Positions 53,579 through 62,749 of a stretch of DNA of 64,000 nt are shown here, piece by piece. Both the position numbers and the translations under genes were made by a program. The notes below the pieces were generated by a model. The model was given only the letters and a program-made list of their open reading frames with translations. It was not told where the DNA came from and did no database searches. The first letter of the stretch is position 1; the number at the start of each line of letters is the position of its first letter. The DNA comes from Agrobacterium arsenijevicii (GTDB lineage Bacteria > Pseudomonadota > Alphaproteobacteria > Rhizobiales > Rhizobiaceae), in NCBI GenBank assembly GCA_000949895.1, contig JWIT01000008.1, positions 266,010-330,009 on the forward strand, given 5' to 3'.

Positions 53579-55741
53579 ATGATCCAGTCGTCATCATCTC
53601 CGAGTGAACAGGAAGGTATCTCCCGCTTCATAGCCATCCTGCGGGAGCGGCGCAAAGCAGTCTTCCTTTGCTTTCTCGCCAGTTTCGCAATCGCGGCAAT
53701 CGGCTATGCGCGAAGCCCGATCCGATACAAGGCCGAGGCAATCCTTGCTCTGGATGTCCGCAAACTTCAGGCCTTGCCCACCGAATCCGTGGTCTCACCG
53801 CTGCCTCAGGAAAGCCCGGTGCTTCGAACGGAACTCGATATCATCGGGTCGAGGTCCATGGCTGAACGGGTTCTTGTCATCCTGCAGAAAGAGCGCGTGC
53901 TCGATGCGCGGCAGCCCAAATCCGAGCTGCCGAACACCGACCCGGCCGTCCGTCGAAATGACGCCGAGACAGCGAAACTGATCGACGACCTCATGACCAA
54001 CGTTCGTGTGATGAATGATGGTCGCTCGTATACGATTTACATTTCTTATTATGCCGGCGATCCGGCGCTTGCCGCGAAAGTCGCCAATGCTTTCGGGGAA
54101 GCCTATATCGACTATCAGATCGACCTCCAGACGACGGCGACCCGGCGTGTGAGCACCTGGCTGGGTGAGCGCCTCGTCAGTCTGCGGACAGAGCTTGAGG
54201 AGTCCGAACGACAGGCATCGCAATTTCGCGAAAAATCCGGATTGATTGACACTGGGGGCATCCCCTTGCAGTCGCAGCGTCTTTCAAGTCTGAATGTCGA
54301 GTTAACAACGCTACAGGCCAAGCTGGCGGGGTCAAAGGCGCGGTTGGCGACAGCGCTCGAACTGCAGAAAAGCGGCGATGGGCTGGCAATAACCGAAGTT
54401 CTGTCCTCACCAACGATCCAGCTTCTAAGGGCCGAGCAGGCGCGGGTCATCAGAGCCATTGCCCAGATCGATGAAAGCGGCGCTACAATGAGTCCGGAAC
54501 GTCCACAATTATCCTCCCAGCTTAGTTCACTCAACAAGCAGGTCGATTCAGAGATATCGCAGATCATCGCTGCCTTGCGCAACGAGATCGAGGTCAACGA
54601 AACACAACGGCAGGAGGTCCAGGCGAGCCTCGATGATGCGCAACGCGCCATTTCCACGACGAACATGGCGATGGTTCAGTCCGCGCAACTTGACCGGGAA
54701 GCGGCGGCGAACCGCTCAATCTACGAGACATATCTGGCACGCTACAAGCAGACTATTGAACAGGACGGCATCGCAACCGCCGAAGCGCGGATCATATCGA
54801 GCGCAATGCCGTCCCGTAAACCGACCAGCCCTGACGAGAGTCTGTGGGGCTTGCTTGCGCTTCTTCTCGGTTGCGGCACCGGTTTGGCAACGGCTTTCAT
54901 CCTGAATTTTACTGACCGGTCCGTTGGTTCCATCGCGTCTCTTCAGCAGAAAACCGGGCTTAACGTCATCGGACGCATCCCGCGCATTTCCTTCGGGGAG
55001 TTCCAGAATAAGCCCGGCAAATTCAGCAGCGGCGCGGCAGATTTCTACAGCGCGTTTGCCGACCTGCAGACCCACATACAGTTGGCCGAGAGCAAGGCCA
55101 AAGTGATCGCCTTCACCTCTTCGACCGATCGAGAGGGCAAGACGTTCGTGATTGCCAACCTTGCCAGATCTCTTGCGATGAGCGGGGTGAAGCTGCTGCT
55201 GATCGATGCCAATCTGCGAAACCCGGCTCTTGGGCCGGAATTCGATGTGGAATCGACATCGCATGTCGCCTACGCGGTCAGCCGTGAGGTATCTCTGGAT
55301 GACGTCGTCCAACGCGATGAAGCCTCCGGCGTCGACATCATCGTCGCCGAAAAAGGCGACTTGCCGCCAAATCTTGTTCTTGGAAACAAGCGGTTTGCGG
55401 GCCTGATTGCAGAGGCGAGGCAGCGATACGAACTGGTGTTGATCGATGCCCCATCAGTCGCCTATGACCTCGATCTGTTGCGGATCGCCACCCTGTCGGA
55501 CGCCGTGGCCTTCGTCGTCCGGCAGGACGTCGCCGATGGCGCCAGCATGAAGAACGCCGTCATCAAGCTGCGGGTCGCCGGGCGGCCGATCACGGGCATC
55601 GTCCTCAACGGAATACGACGTCAGAGAAAGCATCAAACCCCGATCTGGCCAAGGATTTTCCGGGATTGGAATCATAATTTCAAGCTGCGGAAACGGGCAA
55701 CCAATCTGCTTCCCCCGGTTGCAGCCCAAAGCAAGAGGTGA
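53579..55741 (+). CDS. Polysaccharide copolymerase, Wzc/ExoP-like (Wzz domain plus P-loop)
   Basis: A 720-residue inner-membrane chain-length/export regulator. A cytoplasmic N-terminus precedes helix 1 (VFLCFLASFAIAAIG, near 30-45). The long periplasmic Wzz part includes coiled-coil segments between residues 190 and 400, and helix 2 lies at LLALLLGCGTGLATAFIL (near 425-442). The C-terminal BY-kinase-like domain has a shortened Walker A (TDREGKTF, near 520), LLIDANLRNP (Walker A') and LVLIDAPS (Walker B). The tail is rich in Arg/Lys/Pro but has no tyrosine cluster, unlike E. coli Wzc, so autophosphorylation control may differ. AGGA precedes the ATG. Four bases separate it from the export-protein gene. 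Confidence 0.87.
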   Translation: MIQSSSSPSEQEGISRFIAILRERRKAVFLCFLASFAIAAIGYARSPIRYKAEAILALDVRKLQALPTESVVSPLPQESPVLRTELDIIGSRSMAERVLVILQKERVLDARQPKSELPNTDPAVRRNDAETAKLIDDLMTNVRVMNDGRSYTIYISYYAGDPALAAKVANAFGEAYIDYQIDLQTTATRRVSTWLGERLVSLRTELEESERQASQFREKSGLIDTGGIPLQSQRLSSLNVELTTLQAKLAGSKARLATALELQKSGDGLAITEVLSSPTIQLLRAEQARVIRAIAQIDESGATMSPERPQLSSQLSSLNKQVDSEISQIIAALRNEIEVNETQRQEVQASLDDAQRAISTTNMAMVQSAQLDREAAANRSIYETYLARYKQTIEQDGIATAEARIISSAMPSRKPTSPDESLWGLLALLLGCGTGLATAFILNFTDRSVGSIASLQQKTGLNVIGRIPRISFGEFQNKPGKFSSGAADFYSAFADLQTHIQLAESKAKVIAFTSSTDREGKTFVIANLARSLAMSGVKLLLIDANLRNPALGPEFDVESTSHVAYAVSREVSLDDVVQRDEASGVDIIVAEKGDLPPNLVLGNKRFAGLIAEARQRYELVLIDAPSVAYDLDLLRIATLSDAVAFVVRQDVADGASMKNAVIKLRVAGRPITGIVLNGIRRQRKHQTPIWPRIFRDWNHNFKLRKRATNLLPPVAAQSKR

Positions 55742-55744
55742 AAA

Positions 55745-57004
55745 ATGCGCTTCGTGACAAAGTCCAAAGGCTTTTCCCCACTGATCGCGGGTAGTGTCCT
55801 TCTGTCTTTGGCCATTTGCTCGACACCGGCTGCTGCAGAAGGCAGCAACTACAAGGTCGTTACGGGTGACGTGTTGACGATCTCCGTATATGGCGACCCA
55901 GGCCTGACCGGCCTGTTCCCTGTCAGTGCAGATGGAACGATCGGTTATCCGCTTCTCGGCAACGTCAACGTGGTCGATCAGACGGTGGACGAGATCGGTG
56001 CGCGGATCAGCCGTGATCTGGCAACCCATGTCGCAAACCGCTCCGTCGCGGTTGCGGTCAAGGAATACGCTCCGATCTTCGTTGTCGGCGACGTCCAGAA
56101 GCCGGGAAAATATGAATACCGTCCGGGGATGATCGTGCTTGAACTCTTCGCGCTCGGCGGGGGATTGCGGGAATCCAATGCACAGAGGGATACCTCCGGC
56201 ATACAGCTGATCGCTGCACAGCAGGAGTACGAAGACATGTCGATGCAACTCCTGTCGCAGGATATCCGGCGTGTACGGCTGGAAGCGGAACTGAACGACA
56301 CCGAATTCGCATATAAGGGAGACGAAATCGGACTGGTCCGGGATCGCGCCGCGTTGGAGAAGATCGTCTCATCTGAAACAAGTCTGTTTCGCCTTCGCCT
56401 GTCGGCGCAGCAGGATGAAAAGACCAATCTCGAAGTCCAGCGACAGAACTTCATCCAGGAAATCGACACGCTTGAGAAAAGCAACGTCATGCGCAGCCAG
56501 CAACTTGAGTTGCTCGACATGGACGTCAACGCGTCGAAAGAACTTGTCACGCGCGGTGCTGCCTCTGAATCTGCCCTGAGAGAGCGCAAGCGCGAATTGC
56601 TATCCATGAACCAGCAGGTGCTTGAATCGACATCGTTCCTGGCGCGAGCACAACAGAACAAGAGCGAGGTGGAGCGGCGTATTCTGGAGCTGAAGAGCAA
56701 AAGGCACAATGACGCAGCGACCGAATTGCGTGAGACCTCCCTGGACATCATGCGCCTCAAGAAAAAGATGACCTTCAGCCTTCAATCCATGGCGGAGATC
56801 GGCTCTTCGGCGCGGCGGGTTTCCAGCCTAGAGGACATGATCGAAACAAAGTTCTTCATCGTACGTCAGGTCGCAGGCACATATCGCGAAACGGCTGCGG
56901 ACGAGCATACGCAAGTCCAGGCGGGGGACGTCGTCCGCGTCCGCCTGTCGGTATCCGGCAGGGACCCGCTTTCGGCAGCAGTCGTCACAGGCAGCGTCAA
57001 CTAG
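55745..57004 (+). CDS. Polysaccharide export protein, ExoF/Wza-like
   Basis: A 419-residue periplasmic/outer-membrane export protein. A signal peptide (PLIAGSVLLSLAICSTPAAA) is followed by the Poly_export domain (YKVVTGDVLTISVYGDPGL, then LFPVSADGTIGYPLLGNV, residues 38-75) and an SLBB-like domain (IFVVGDVQKPGKYEYRPG, near 113-130). A long coiled coil runs from about residue 160 to 360. The size and coiled coil fit rhizobial ExoF rather than E. coli Wza. The signal peptide has no lipobox Cys. The stop codon TAG (57002-57004) is contributed by the dispersed repeat at 57001. Confidence 0.87.
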   Translation: MRFVTKSKGFSPLIAGSVLLSLAICSTPAAAEGSNYKVVTGDVLTISVYGDPGLTGLFPVSADGTIGYPLLGNVNVVDQTVDEIGARISRDLATHVANRSVAVAVKEYAPIFVVGDVQKPGKYEYRPGMIVLELFALGGGLRESNAQRDTSGIQLIAAQQEYEDMSMQLLSQDIRRVRLEAELNDTEFAYKGDEIGLVRDRAALEKIVSSETSLFRLRLSAQQDEKTNLEVQRQNFIQEIDTLEKSNVMRSQQLELLDMDVNASKELVTRGAASESALRERKRELLSMNQQVLESTSFLARAQQNKSEVERRILELKSKRHNDAATELRETSLDIMRLKKKMTFSLQSMAEIGSSARRVSSLEDMIETKFFIVRQVAGTYRETAADEHTQVQAGDVVRVRLSVSGRDPLSAAVVTGSVN

Positions 57005-57107
57005 AGCATTTCCAGTAAAGTACGTAGCGGTTTTACGTCCAAAAAATTTTTAAAAACAAAGGCATGGAGTACGTCCGTCGATTCCGTTTAAACCGGACGC
57101 GCTCTAG
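57001..57107 (+). repeat. Dispersed intergenic repeat, copy B
   Basis: A 107-base relative of the element at 32350-32457. It keeps CTAGAGCATTTCCAGTAAA, GTAGCGGTTTTACGTCC, GATTCCGTTTAAA and the closing GGACGCGCTCTAG. The internal CTAGAGCGCGTCC arm is degenerate (CATGGAGTACGTCC), so the hairpin is weakened. Its first bases run through the end of the upstream export gene and provide its TAG stop. Confidence 0.82.
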
Positions 57108-57176
57108 CGACGAGCGCCGACGACGACCTTCGCAACTCGTTGCATGCGCGAGGCTAACTGCCTTCAGGAGGCGAAG

Positions 57177-57473
57177 ATGGGATCGGCTTTCGTTCCGGTC
57201 GGCTATCATATGGTCCGGCAGCGCGCCGTCATCATCGTGAACGGCGAGAGAGGGTTGCAACCCATCCATGTGACGCAAGATGCCCTGAACGACATTCAGT
57301 CTCCGCCGCAATGCGATGCGCAACGTCTGGCGCAATTCGCCGACGTGTTTGCAACGATAGCGGCATCTAAAATCGAGAAGGGGATGTTTGCATTCGATGG
57401 CCGTATCTGGATCACGGCGACCGATGTCCGGGCCTGGCTCAACGTGACGACGAAAACCGGACCGGCCAAGTGA
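57177..57473 (+). CDS. Small hypothetical protein (tentatively DUF1488-like)
   Basis: A 98-residue protein starting at the ATG at 57177, which has a good AGGAGG five bases upstream. The composition is protein-like, with no signal or membrane helix. The central ALNDI...LAQFADVFATIAASKIEKG followed by FAFDGRIWITATDV resembles the small DUF1488 proteins of rhizobia, but this assignment is weak and no function is known for them. It lies 70 bases beyond the dispersed repeat, in the same direction as the export genes. Confidence 0.55.
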   Translation: MGSAFVPVGYHMVRQRAVIIVNGERGLQPIHVTQDALNDIQSPPQCDAQRLAQFADVFATIAASKIEKGMFAFDGRIWITATDVRAWLNVTTKTGPAK

Positions 57474-57821
57474 TTTTCTCAAGCTCCAATGCTTATTCCG
57501 TTTATTGCCGTTACGCACAGCGCGCAAATTTCGCAGGTAGCAAATGGATGGAGCTCCTACCGCTTATAGCCAGATTGAACCGAAGCGATGAAAAGGGTTT
57601 TCTAAAATTGCCCGCCGCCCCCTGATACTTGGCGGGCCCCCGGTTACCGGGGTTACCCGGTCGCGGGTGGGCTCGTTCGTTCAACCGGGCGAGCCTATTT
57701 GCGTTCTGCCCGCAACCATTACCCCCACGTTACGCCCTTGGAGGTAGATTGCCCGAATTTTCCGGAGATGGGGCCCCAGCTCAATAGGTGCTGGCCTTCA
57801 TCCGACGAATTGAAGGACGAG
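57474..57821. other. Gene-free stretch with three stem-loops
   Basis: No coding frame. Three successive inverted repeats occur: CCCGCC (57611-57616) with GGCGGG (57631-57636); CCCCGG-TTA-CCGGGG (57638-57652); GGCTCG (57670-57675) with CGAGCC (57690-57695), followed by TATTTGC. They may be a terminator region for the small gene or a structured RNA; see findings. Confidence 0.45.
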
Positions 57822-60251
57822 TTAACGATCAGGCCCCCTGTTGCCCTTTGCAAATCCGCTCCATGTCGAACCGACATTTGCCCAGCTGTTCTGCGGATGC
57901 ATCGTCACGAAGCCCGAACTTACGACGGAATCCGGCGTTCCTCGGGTGAAATGATTGTCGTAGAGCACCGTATTGATCCGCCTTGAGCGTTCGGGCGGTC
58001 CAGCCTTGAAGCTGCCGTCGTGCGTCCACATGAGTTTGTAGGCATCAACGAAGCCATAGCGGACGTTGGTGAAGGTATTCCCGTCGAAGACAGTGCCGTT
58101 ATAGTCGGCGCCAGGATGGTCCCAGGTTTCATATTCCACGCCGATATAGGCGATATCGGTGAAACCATTCCCGCGATAAACGTTTCCCAGACCTCCCCAG
58201 ATGCCGGCAACGCCGGAATCCGCGAATGTCGTGCCGACATAGAGGCCGCTGTTGCTGTGGCTCACGCTGTTGTTGGAGTATTGCAGGAAATACGGGCTAA
58301 GTCCCCGTGTCGAGTCCAGCGCGACCGTCATCATGCCGTGTCGCATCTGAGAGATGCGGTTGCTGTCGACCACCACGTCGTAGACGTTACCGTAGAGCAG
58401 AACGCCGGTGGAATCGGAATCATGGTCGGCATAACTTGCCCTGCCCTCTAAAGTGTTATCGTATATCACTGCCCTCGACGCGGTCGCTGCCAGAGCAAAA
58501 CGGCTGGTTCGATCGGGAACGACATTCCAGGCTTGCTCAAGCAGAACGGCAGAACCGTCAATCGACACGATATGACGGTGCTGCCCGGCACCTCGCCCGC
58601 CAACGATAACAAGATCGCGGCCGCCCGGCACGGCATCCTCCCAATCCGACAGGGACTTGAAGGTAACCGAGTTCAACGAAGCGCCGACGAAATCGTTTTT
58701 AAGCTTGCTCCCGACGATCTCGAAGCAGACCTGTTCGCCCTTGTTGCAATCGACCCTGGTGCAGTCGTGGGGAGCGGCGTTTCGCGAGATGTTTTTCGCA
58801 AAATAGAGGTTTCGCATGCTCCCGAAATGCGCTTGAGCGACAAAGAAGCGCCCGATGCCATGACCGTCGTCGCGGCTTTCATCCGCGTTTGTAAGCTCAT
58901 TGCCGGTCATGGCGAAATCGCGCCCACCCCATAGGGCGACGACGGACTCGCCGTAACCCGTCATCCGGAACCGGTTATCGGACAGGAACACCTGCCGGCT
59001 CGCGCCGTAGAAGGATCCGTTCTCGATCAGCTCGGAAGCATTGACGAAAAACCCTTCCGTGTCCTGCGCATCGAATGCCGGCGCACCCCAGGCGTCGATG
59101 CGCACGGAATCCAGACGTATGTTTTTGGCATCTCGCAATCCAAGAAGAGGTTTACCGGCAGTGTTGCGATTGGCATTGAGGGTCAGATTCCGGAACCGGG
59201 TGTTGTCGCCGTTAACGACAACCATGCTCTGATCAATCCTCCGGTTCAGCCTGATTTCTGTTTTGTTCATACCGTCGCCGAACCAGGATACATTGGCGGG
59301 CGCAATCAGAGGCTTTGTCACAAGATAAATGCCGGCAGGAAAATGCAATGCCGATGGGGCAGTTGCAGCCGCAGCGTCGATCGCGCGCAAAATCGCTGCG
59401 GTGTCGTCGGTAATGCCATCGCCCTTTGCGCCAAATTGCCCGGCGTTGACGAGCCTTTTATCCTGCGCCGCCCATGGCGATTGCGACAGGACGTCAAGTC
59501 TGAGCGGACCGCTCCAGCCGAAACGACCACCATGGGTATTGTGCACCCACACTTCATAGTCGCCCGGCGGCAGAGCTGGCACCTCGAAATCGACCTTGAA
59601 GGGATTGACGGAGATTGACGGAACGTACCAGCCGGCGGCGGCGACCGGCTTGATGTAGAGGTAGGATTGGCTGGTCCCATTGGATCGCGACAGGTTGCGT
59701 CCATATACGGAGACGATCGCTCCCGGCACTGCGGCATCGGGTCCGATCCACCAGCTTTCCGTGCGATTGATCGCAAAGCTTCGCCCTTGAACATCGCCCC
59801 GCACAGGCCTGATCAGGTACGTCGACCATGAAGGAAGCGTGTCTGGCAGCAGCAGCGTCGCCGCTGTCGCATCAGCCGTCAGCGGTGCCATCGGCGTCAC
59901 CACGCCGCCCGCAGCGCCAGCGACTTGCGAAAAGACTTCGAAACCCGTCCGTCCATCGAGATCGACACCGGTCATCGAGACAACCTCGCCAGCGCCCGCT
60001 GTTCTCGAAATCTCCGCGATCGTCGGCCCATTGCGGCCGACCTCCGTCCACGGTGGATTGAAGGCGTCCGCATCATCCGGCAATCGTGGTTCTGGAACAG
60101 GTATCGGGAAACCGAACTGCCGTGGATCAGGTTGGCTGCCTTGCTCTTGCCCTCCGTTCACCGCTCGCTGCCCTGCAAAGTAGAAACTCGGCAATGCAAG
60201 CACGAGGACGGCGAGCAAAATCCATGAAGCACGGGAATTTGGCGATCTCAT
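57822..60251 (-). CDS. Right-handed parallel beta-helix protein (pectate lyase superfamily)
   Basis: An 809-residue protein anchored or exported by an N-terminal hydrophobic segment (SWILLAVLVLALPSFYFAG, residues 9-27). Residues 60-270 hold beta-sandwich-like, carbohydrate-binding-type domains (VVSMTGVDLDGRTGFEVF; VSVYGRNLSR). From about residue 275 the Pectate_lyase_3 start is clear (GQFGAKGDGITDDTAAILRAI), followed by about 400 residues of beta-helix with N-x-x-x-N ladders such as FRNLTLNANRN and VYRGNGFTDIAYIGVEYE. Such proteins cleave, epimerise or bind polysaccharides. In this locus it may modify or release the exopolysaccharide. The start at 60251 is preferred to the ATG at 60296 because it gives a normal leader, though its ribosome site is distant. 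Confidence 0.8.
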   Translation of the reverse strand: MRSPNSRASWILLAVLVLALPSFYFAGQRAVNGGQEQGSQPDPRQFGFPIPVPEPRLPDDADAFNPPWTEVGRNGPTIAEISRTAGAGEVVSMTGVDLDGRTGFEVFSQVAGAAGGVVTPMAPLTADATAATLLLPDTLPSWSTYLIRPVRGDVQGRSFAINRTESWWIGPDAAVPGAIVSVYGRNLSRSNGTSQSYLYIKPVAAAGWYVPSISVNPFKVDFEVPALPPGDYEVWVHNTHGGRFGWSGPLRLDVLSQSPWAAQDKRLVNAGQFGAKGDGITDDTAAILRAIDAAAATAPSALHFPAGIYLVTKPLIAPANVSWFGDGMNKTEIRLNRRIDQSMVVVNGDNTRFRNLTLNANRNTAGKPLLGLRDAKNIRLDSVRIDAWGAPAFDAQDTEGFFVNASELIENGSFYGASRQVFLSDNRFRMTGYGESVVALWGGRDFAMTGNELTNADESRDDGHGIGRFFVAQAHFGSMRNLYFAKNISRNAAPHDCTRVDCNKGEQVCFEIVGSKLKNDFVGASLNSVTFKSLSDWEDAVPGGRDLVIVGGRGAGQHRHIVSIDGSAVLLEQAWNVVPDRTSRFALAATASRAVIYDNTLEGRASYADHDSDSTGVLLYGNVYDVVVDSNRISQMRHGMMTVALDSTRGLSPYFLQYSNNSVSHSNSGLYVGTTFADSGVAGIWGGLGNVYRGNGFTDIAYIGVEYETWDHPGADYNGTVFDGNTFTNVRYGFVDAYKLMWTHDGSFKAGPPERSRRINTVLYDNHFTRGTPDSVVSSGFVTMHPQNSWANVGSTWSGFAKGNRGPDR

Positions 60252-60385
60252 CTTGCGCAATCTCCGCAGACGAACACAGGTTTGTTTCAATTCCATCGGG
60301 TGGAACCTGCGTCAGCCCGCGAGCGAACTCGTCTTTTGATCCAGGATTACGCCTATCTGCCCTTTTTGAGCGTGTTCTTGAGGGC

Positions 60386-61381
60386 TTATTGTGCGGCTTG
60401 TCGTAGCTGATCCGATCGCAGCGGCTTCGGTTGTCGCCACCACTCATACAAATCCTGAATTCCGTGTCTGAGCTCGACCGTCGATGTCCAGCCAAGCTTT
60501 TTTAGCCGCGAGCAGTCAAGCAGCTTTCTGGGAGCCCCATCCGGCTTGCTTGTGTCAAAAATGATCTGCCCATCGTAGCCGACGACACCTGCAATCAGAT
60601 GGGCGAGATTGCGGATGGATATCTCATGCCCCGAGCCGATATTGATCAACGGGAAATGCACCGGTGATTTCATCAGGAAACAACAGGCGTCCGCCAGATC
60701 GTCTACGTGGAGAAATTCACGCAGAGGACTGCCCGAGCCCCATAGAACGACCCTGTTCTGACCGCTGATTTTCGCCTCATGCATTCTTCTGATCATCGCA
60801 GGAATGACGTGCGAGCTTTGCGGATCGAAATTGTCGTTCAGCCCGTAAATATTGGTCGGCATGACGGAGATACAATTTAAACCGTGCTGGCTGGCATAGA
60901 ACTGGGAAAGCTTGAGCGTGGCGATCTTCGCAATCGCGTAGGCTTCGTTGGTAGGCTCCAGCGGACCGGTCAAAAGGGCATTTTCGGTGATCGGCTGTGC
61001 TGCGAATTTCGGATAGATGCAGCTCGACCCCATCCAGAGAAGTTTTTCGACACCGATGTCGGCAGCCGATTTCATGATGTTCATCGAAATGAGGGTGTTG
61101 GTGTAAAGAAAGTCCGCCGGATATGCTGCATTTGCTGCGATGCCTCCAACCTTGGCGGCAGCGACAAAAATGACCTCCGGCCTTGCAGCCTTCATCCATT
61201 GCTCCGTCTCGTACTGTCGGGTCAGATCAAGCTCGCTGCGAGAGACTTTCAGGATTTCGCAATTCTCGCCCTCCAGACGTCGCACAAGTGCCGAGCCGAC
61301 CATTCCGGTATGGCCTGCAACCCACACGCGCTTACCACGCAAGCTGAACGGGACTTCTTTCGATTTATGCGACGAATTCAT
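60386..61381 (-). CDS. fcl: GDP-L-fucose synthase
   Basis: A 331-residue NADPH-dependent epimerase-reductase that turns GDP-4-keto-6-deoxymannose into GDP-L-fucose. The cofactor loop is [12 protein letters not shown] (near residues 21-32). [26 protein letters not shown] (with Ser and Cys of the active site), YAIAK (Tyr-x3-Lys) and [11 protein letters not shown] (with the conserved His) are the diagnostic fcl/WcaG residues. The closing [12 protein letters not shown] is usual. It overlaps the upstream gmd gene by 17 bases, which guarantees joint expression. The product shows that fucose, or a fucose-derived sugar, is in the polymer. Confidence 0.92.
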   Translation of the reverse strand: MNSSHKSKEVPFSLRGKRVWVAGHTGMVGSALVRRLEGENCEILKVSRSELDLTRQYETEQWMKAARPEVIFVAAAKVGGIAANAAYPADFLYTNTLISMNIMKSAADIGVEKLLWMGSSCIYPKFAAQPITENALLTGPLEPTNEAYAIAKIATLKLSQFYASQHGLNCISVMPTNIYGLNDNFDPQSSHVIPAMIRRMHEAKISGQNRVVLWGSGSPLREFLHVDDLADACCFLMKSPVHFPLINIGSGHEISIRNLAHLIAGVVGYDGQIIFDTSKPDGAPRKLLDCSRLKKLGWTSTVELRHGIQDLYEWWRQPKPLRSDQLRQAAQ

Positions 61382-62435
61382 TTCTTCCCTCTTCCAACAT
61401 CACGAGGCGAAGATCCGCTTCGACCATTTCCTGGACAAGCTCGCAGAAGGAAGTCGAGTGACTCCAGTTGAGTTTCCTGCGCGCCTTGCTGGGGTCGCCG
61501 AGAAGAAAATCCACCTCCGCCGGACGAAAATACCTGGGATCGATTTCAATCACCGTATTTCCGGTTTTGGCATCGTATCCCACTTCGTCACCGCCATCGC
61601 CGTGCCATTCGATGGTCTTGCCAACCACGCCGAACGCAAGCTGGACGAATTCCCTCACCGTATGTGCCTCGCCGGTAGCAAGCACATAGTCCTCCGGTAT
61701 CTCCTGCTGCACGATCCGCCACATGCCGTCGACATAGTCGCGCGCATGCCCCCAGTCTCTCTTTGCGTCGAGATTGCCAAGACGCAGCTTGCTCATGAGA
61801 CCGCGTTCGATGGCCGCGACGCCGCGCGTGATTTTCCGCGTGACGAATGTCTCCCCGCGAATGGGGCTCTCATGGTTGAAGAGAATGCCGTTGGATGCGT
61901 GAAAGCCGTAACTTTCCCGGTAATTGACAGTCATCCAGTATGCGTAGAGTTTTGCCGCAGCATAGGGGCTTCTCGGATAGAACGGTGTGCCCTCGTGCTG
62001 AGCGACAGTCCCCATCCCCCCGAATAGCTCTGATGTCGATGCCTGATAAAACCGGCAGCGATCGCCAAGGTTCAGGATACGCATGGCTTCCAGCAGCCTC
62101 AGCGTGCCAAGCGCATCAGCATTTGCCGTATATTCCGGTGTCTCGAAGCTCACCTGGACATGGCTCTGGGCGCCGAGATTGTAGATCTCGTCGGGCTGGA
62201 CCTCCTGAATGACCCGGCACAGGTTCGTGGCGTCCGTCAGGTCACCGAAATGCAAACGAAAGCGAACGTTTTCCGCGAACGGATCTTGATAAAGATGGTC
62301 GATCCGGCCGGTATTGAATGAGGAAGACCGCCTTTTCAGGCCGTGCACCATATATCCCTTGGCAAGCAGCAGCTCGCTGAGATAAGCGCCATCCTGCCCG
62401 GTGACGCCGATAATCAAGGCTTTCTTGTCTACCAT
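61365..62435 (-). CDS. gmd: GDP-mannose 4,6-dehydratase
   Basis: A 356-residue extended SDR that makes GDP-4-keto-6-deoxy-D-mannose. Clear motifs: [14 protein letters not shown] at the start, [15 protein letters not shown], the [13 protein letters not shown] block, STSELFG (catalytic Thr/Ser, Glu), [15 protein letters not shown] (Tyr-x3-Lys), [18 protein letters not shown] and [16 protein letters not shown]. Length and motifs are standard. The ATG at 62435 has GGAG nine bases upstream; an ATG at 62444 would sit on it. With fcl it forms a two-gene leftward operon; no GDP-mannose-forming gene lies in the window, so GDP-mannose must come from elsewhere. Confidence 0.94.
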   Translation of the reverse strand: MVDKKALIIGVTGQDGAYLSELLLAKGYMVHGLKRRSSSFNTGRIDHLYQDPFAENVRFRLHFGDLTDATNLCRVIQEVQPDEIYNLGAQSHVQVSFETPEYTANADALGTLRLLEAMRILNLGDRCRFYQASTSELFGGMGTVAQHEGTPFYPRSPYAAAKLYAYWMTVNYRESYGFHASNGILFNHESPIRGETFVTRKITRGVAAIERGLMSKLRLGNLDAKRDWGHARDYVDGMWRIVQQEIPEDYVLATGEAHTVREFVQLAFGVVGKTIEWHGDGGDEVGYDAKTGNTVIEIDPRYFRPAEVDFLLGDPSKARRKLNWSHSTSFCELVQEMVEADLRLVMLEEGRNEFVA

Positions 62436-62749
62436 CCACCACATCTCCAGCGGTTACGGCCCCGGATGACGCCTCTTAAAAAGGTATAACGAGACCCTGC
62501 GCGTCGGCAGCATACCAAAAGGGAGAGGACGGCCAATCAGAACTGCCCGTTTCACTGTCCAGCACTTCGATATCTGCCTTTATGAGGAGGCAGGGTGAGC
62601 ATCCCAACTTCCGACTTAAGCCTTTTGGTCGAGTTGCAGGTCGCGCAAGCCGTGCCAGACTCCGGAAATACAACGCCGGGTCGCGCACGATCTTTACGGT
62701 ATCGGGGAGAGTGAGGCGACGTCATTGGCTCTTTATGGAGGCGGATCAG
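62436..62749. other. Divergent promoter region of gmd-fcl and the methyltransferase
   Basis: A stretch of about 310 bases without its own gene. An open frame extending the methyltransferase back to 62582 lies here but has Arg-rich, non-conserved-looking composition. No operator-like repeat was recognised. Confidence 0.45.

Noticed and set aside
62582..62749. 56-codon N-terminal extension of the methyltransferase
   Set aside because: Arg-rich and lacking conserved features, whereas the ATG at 62750 has a strong ribosome site.
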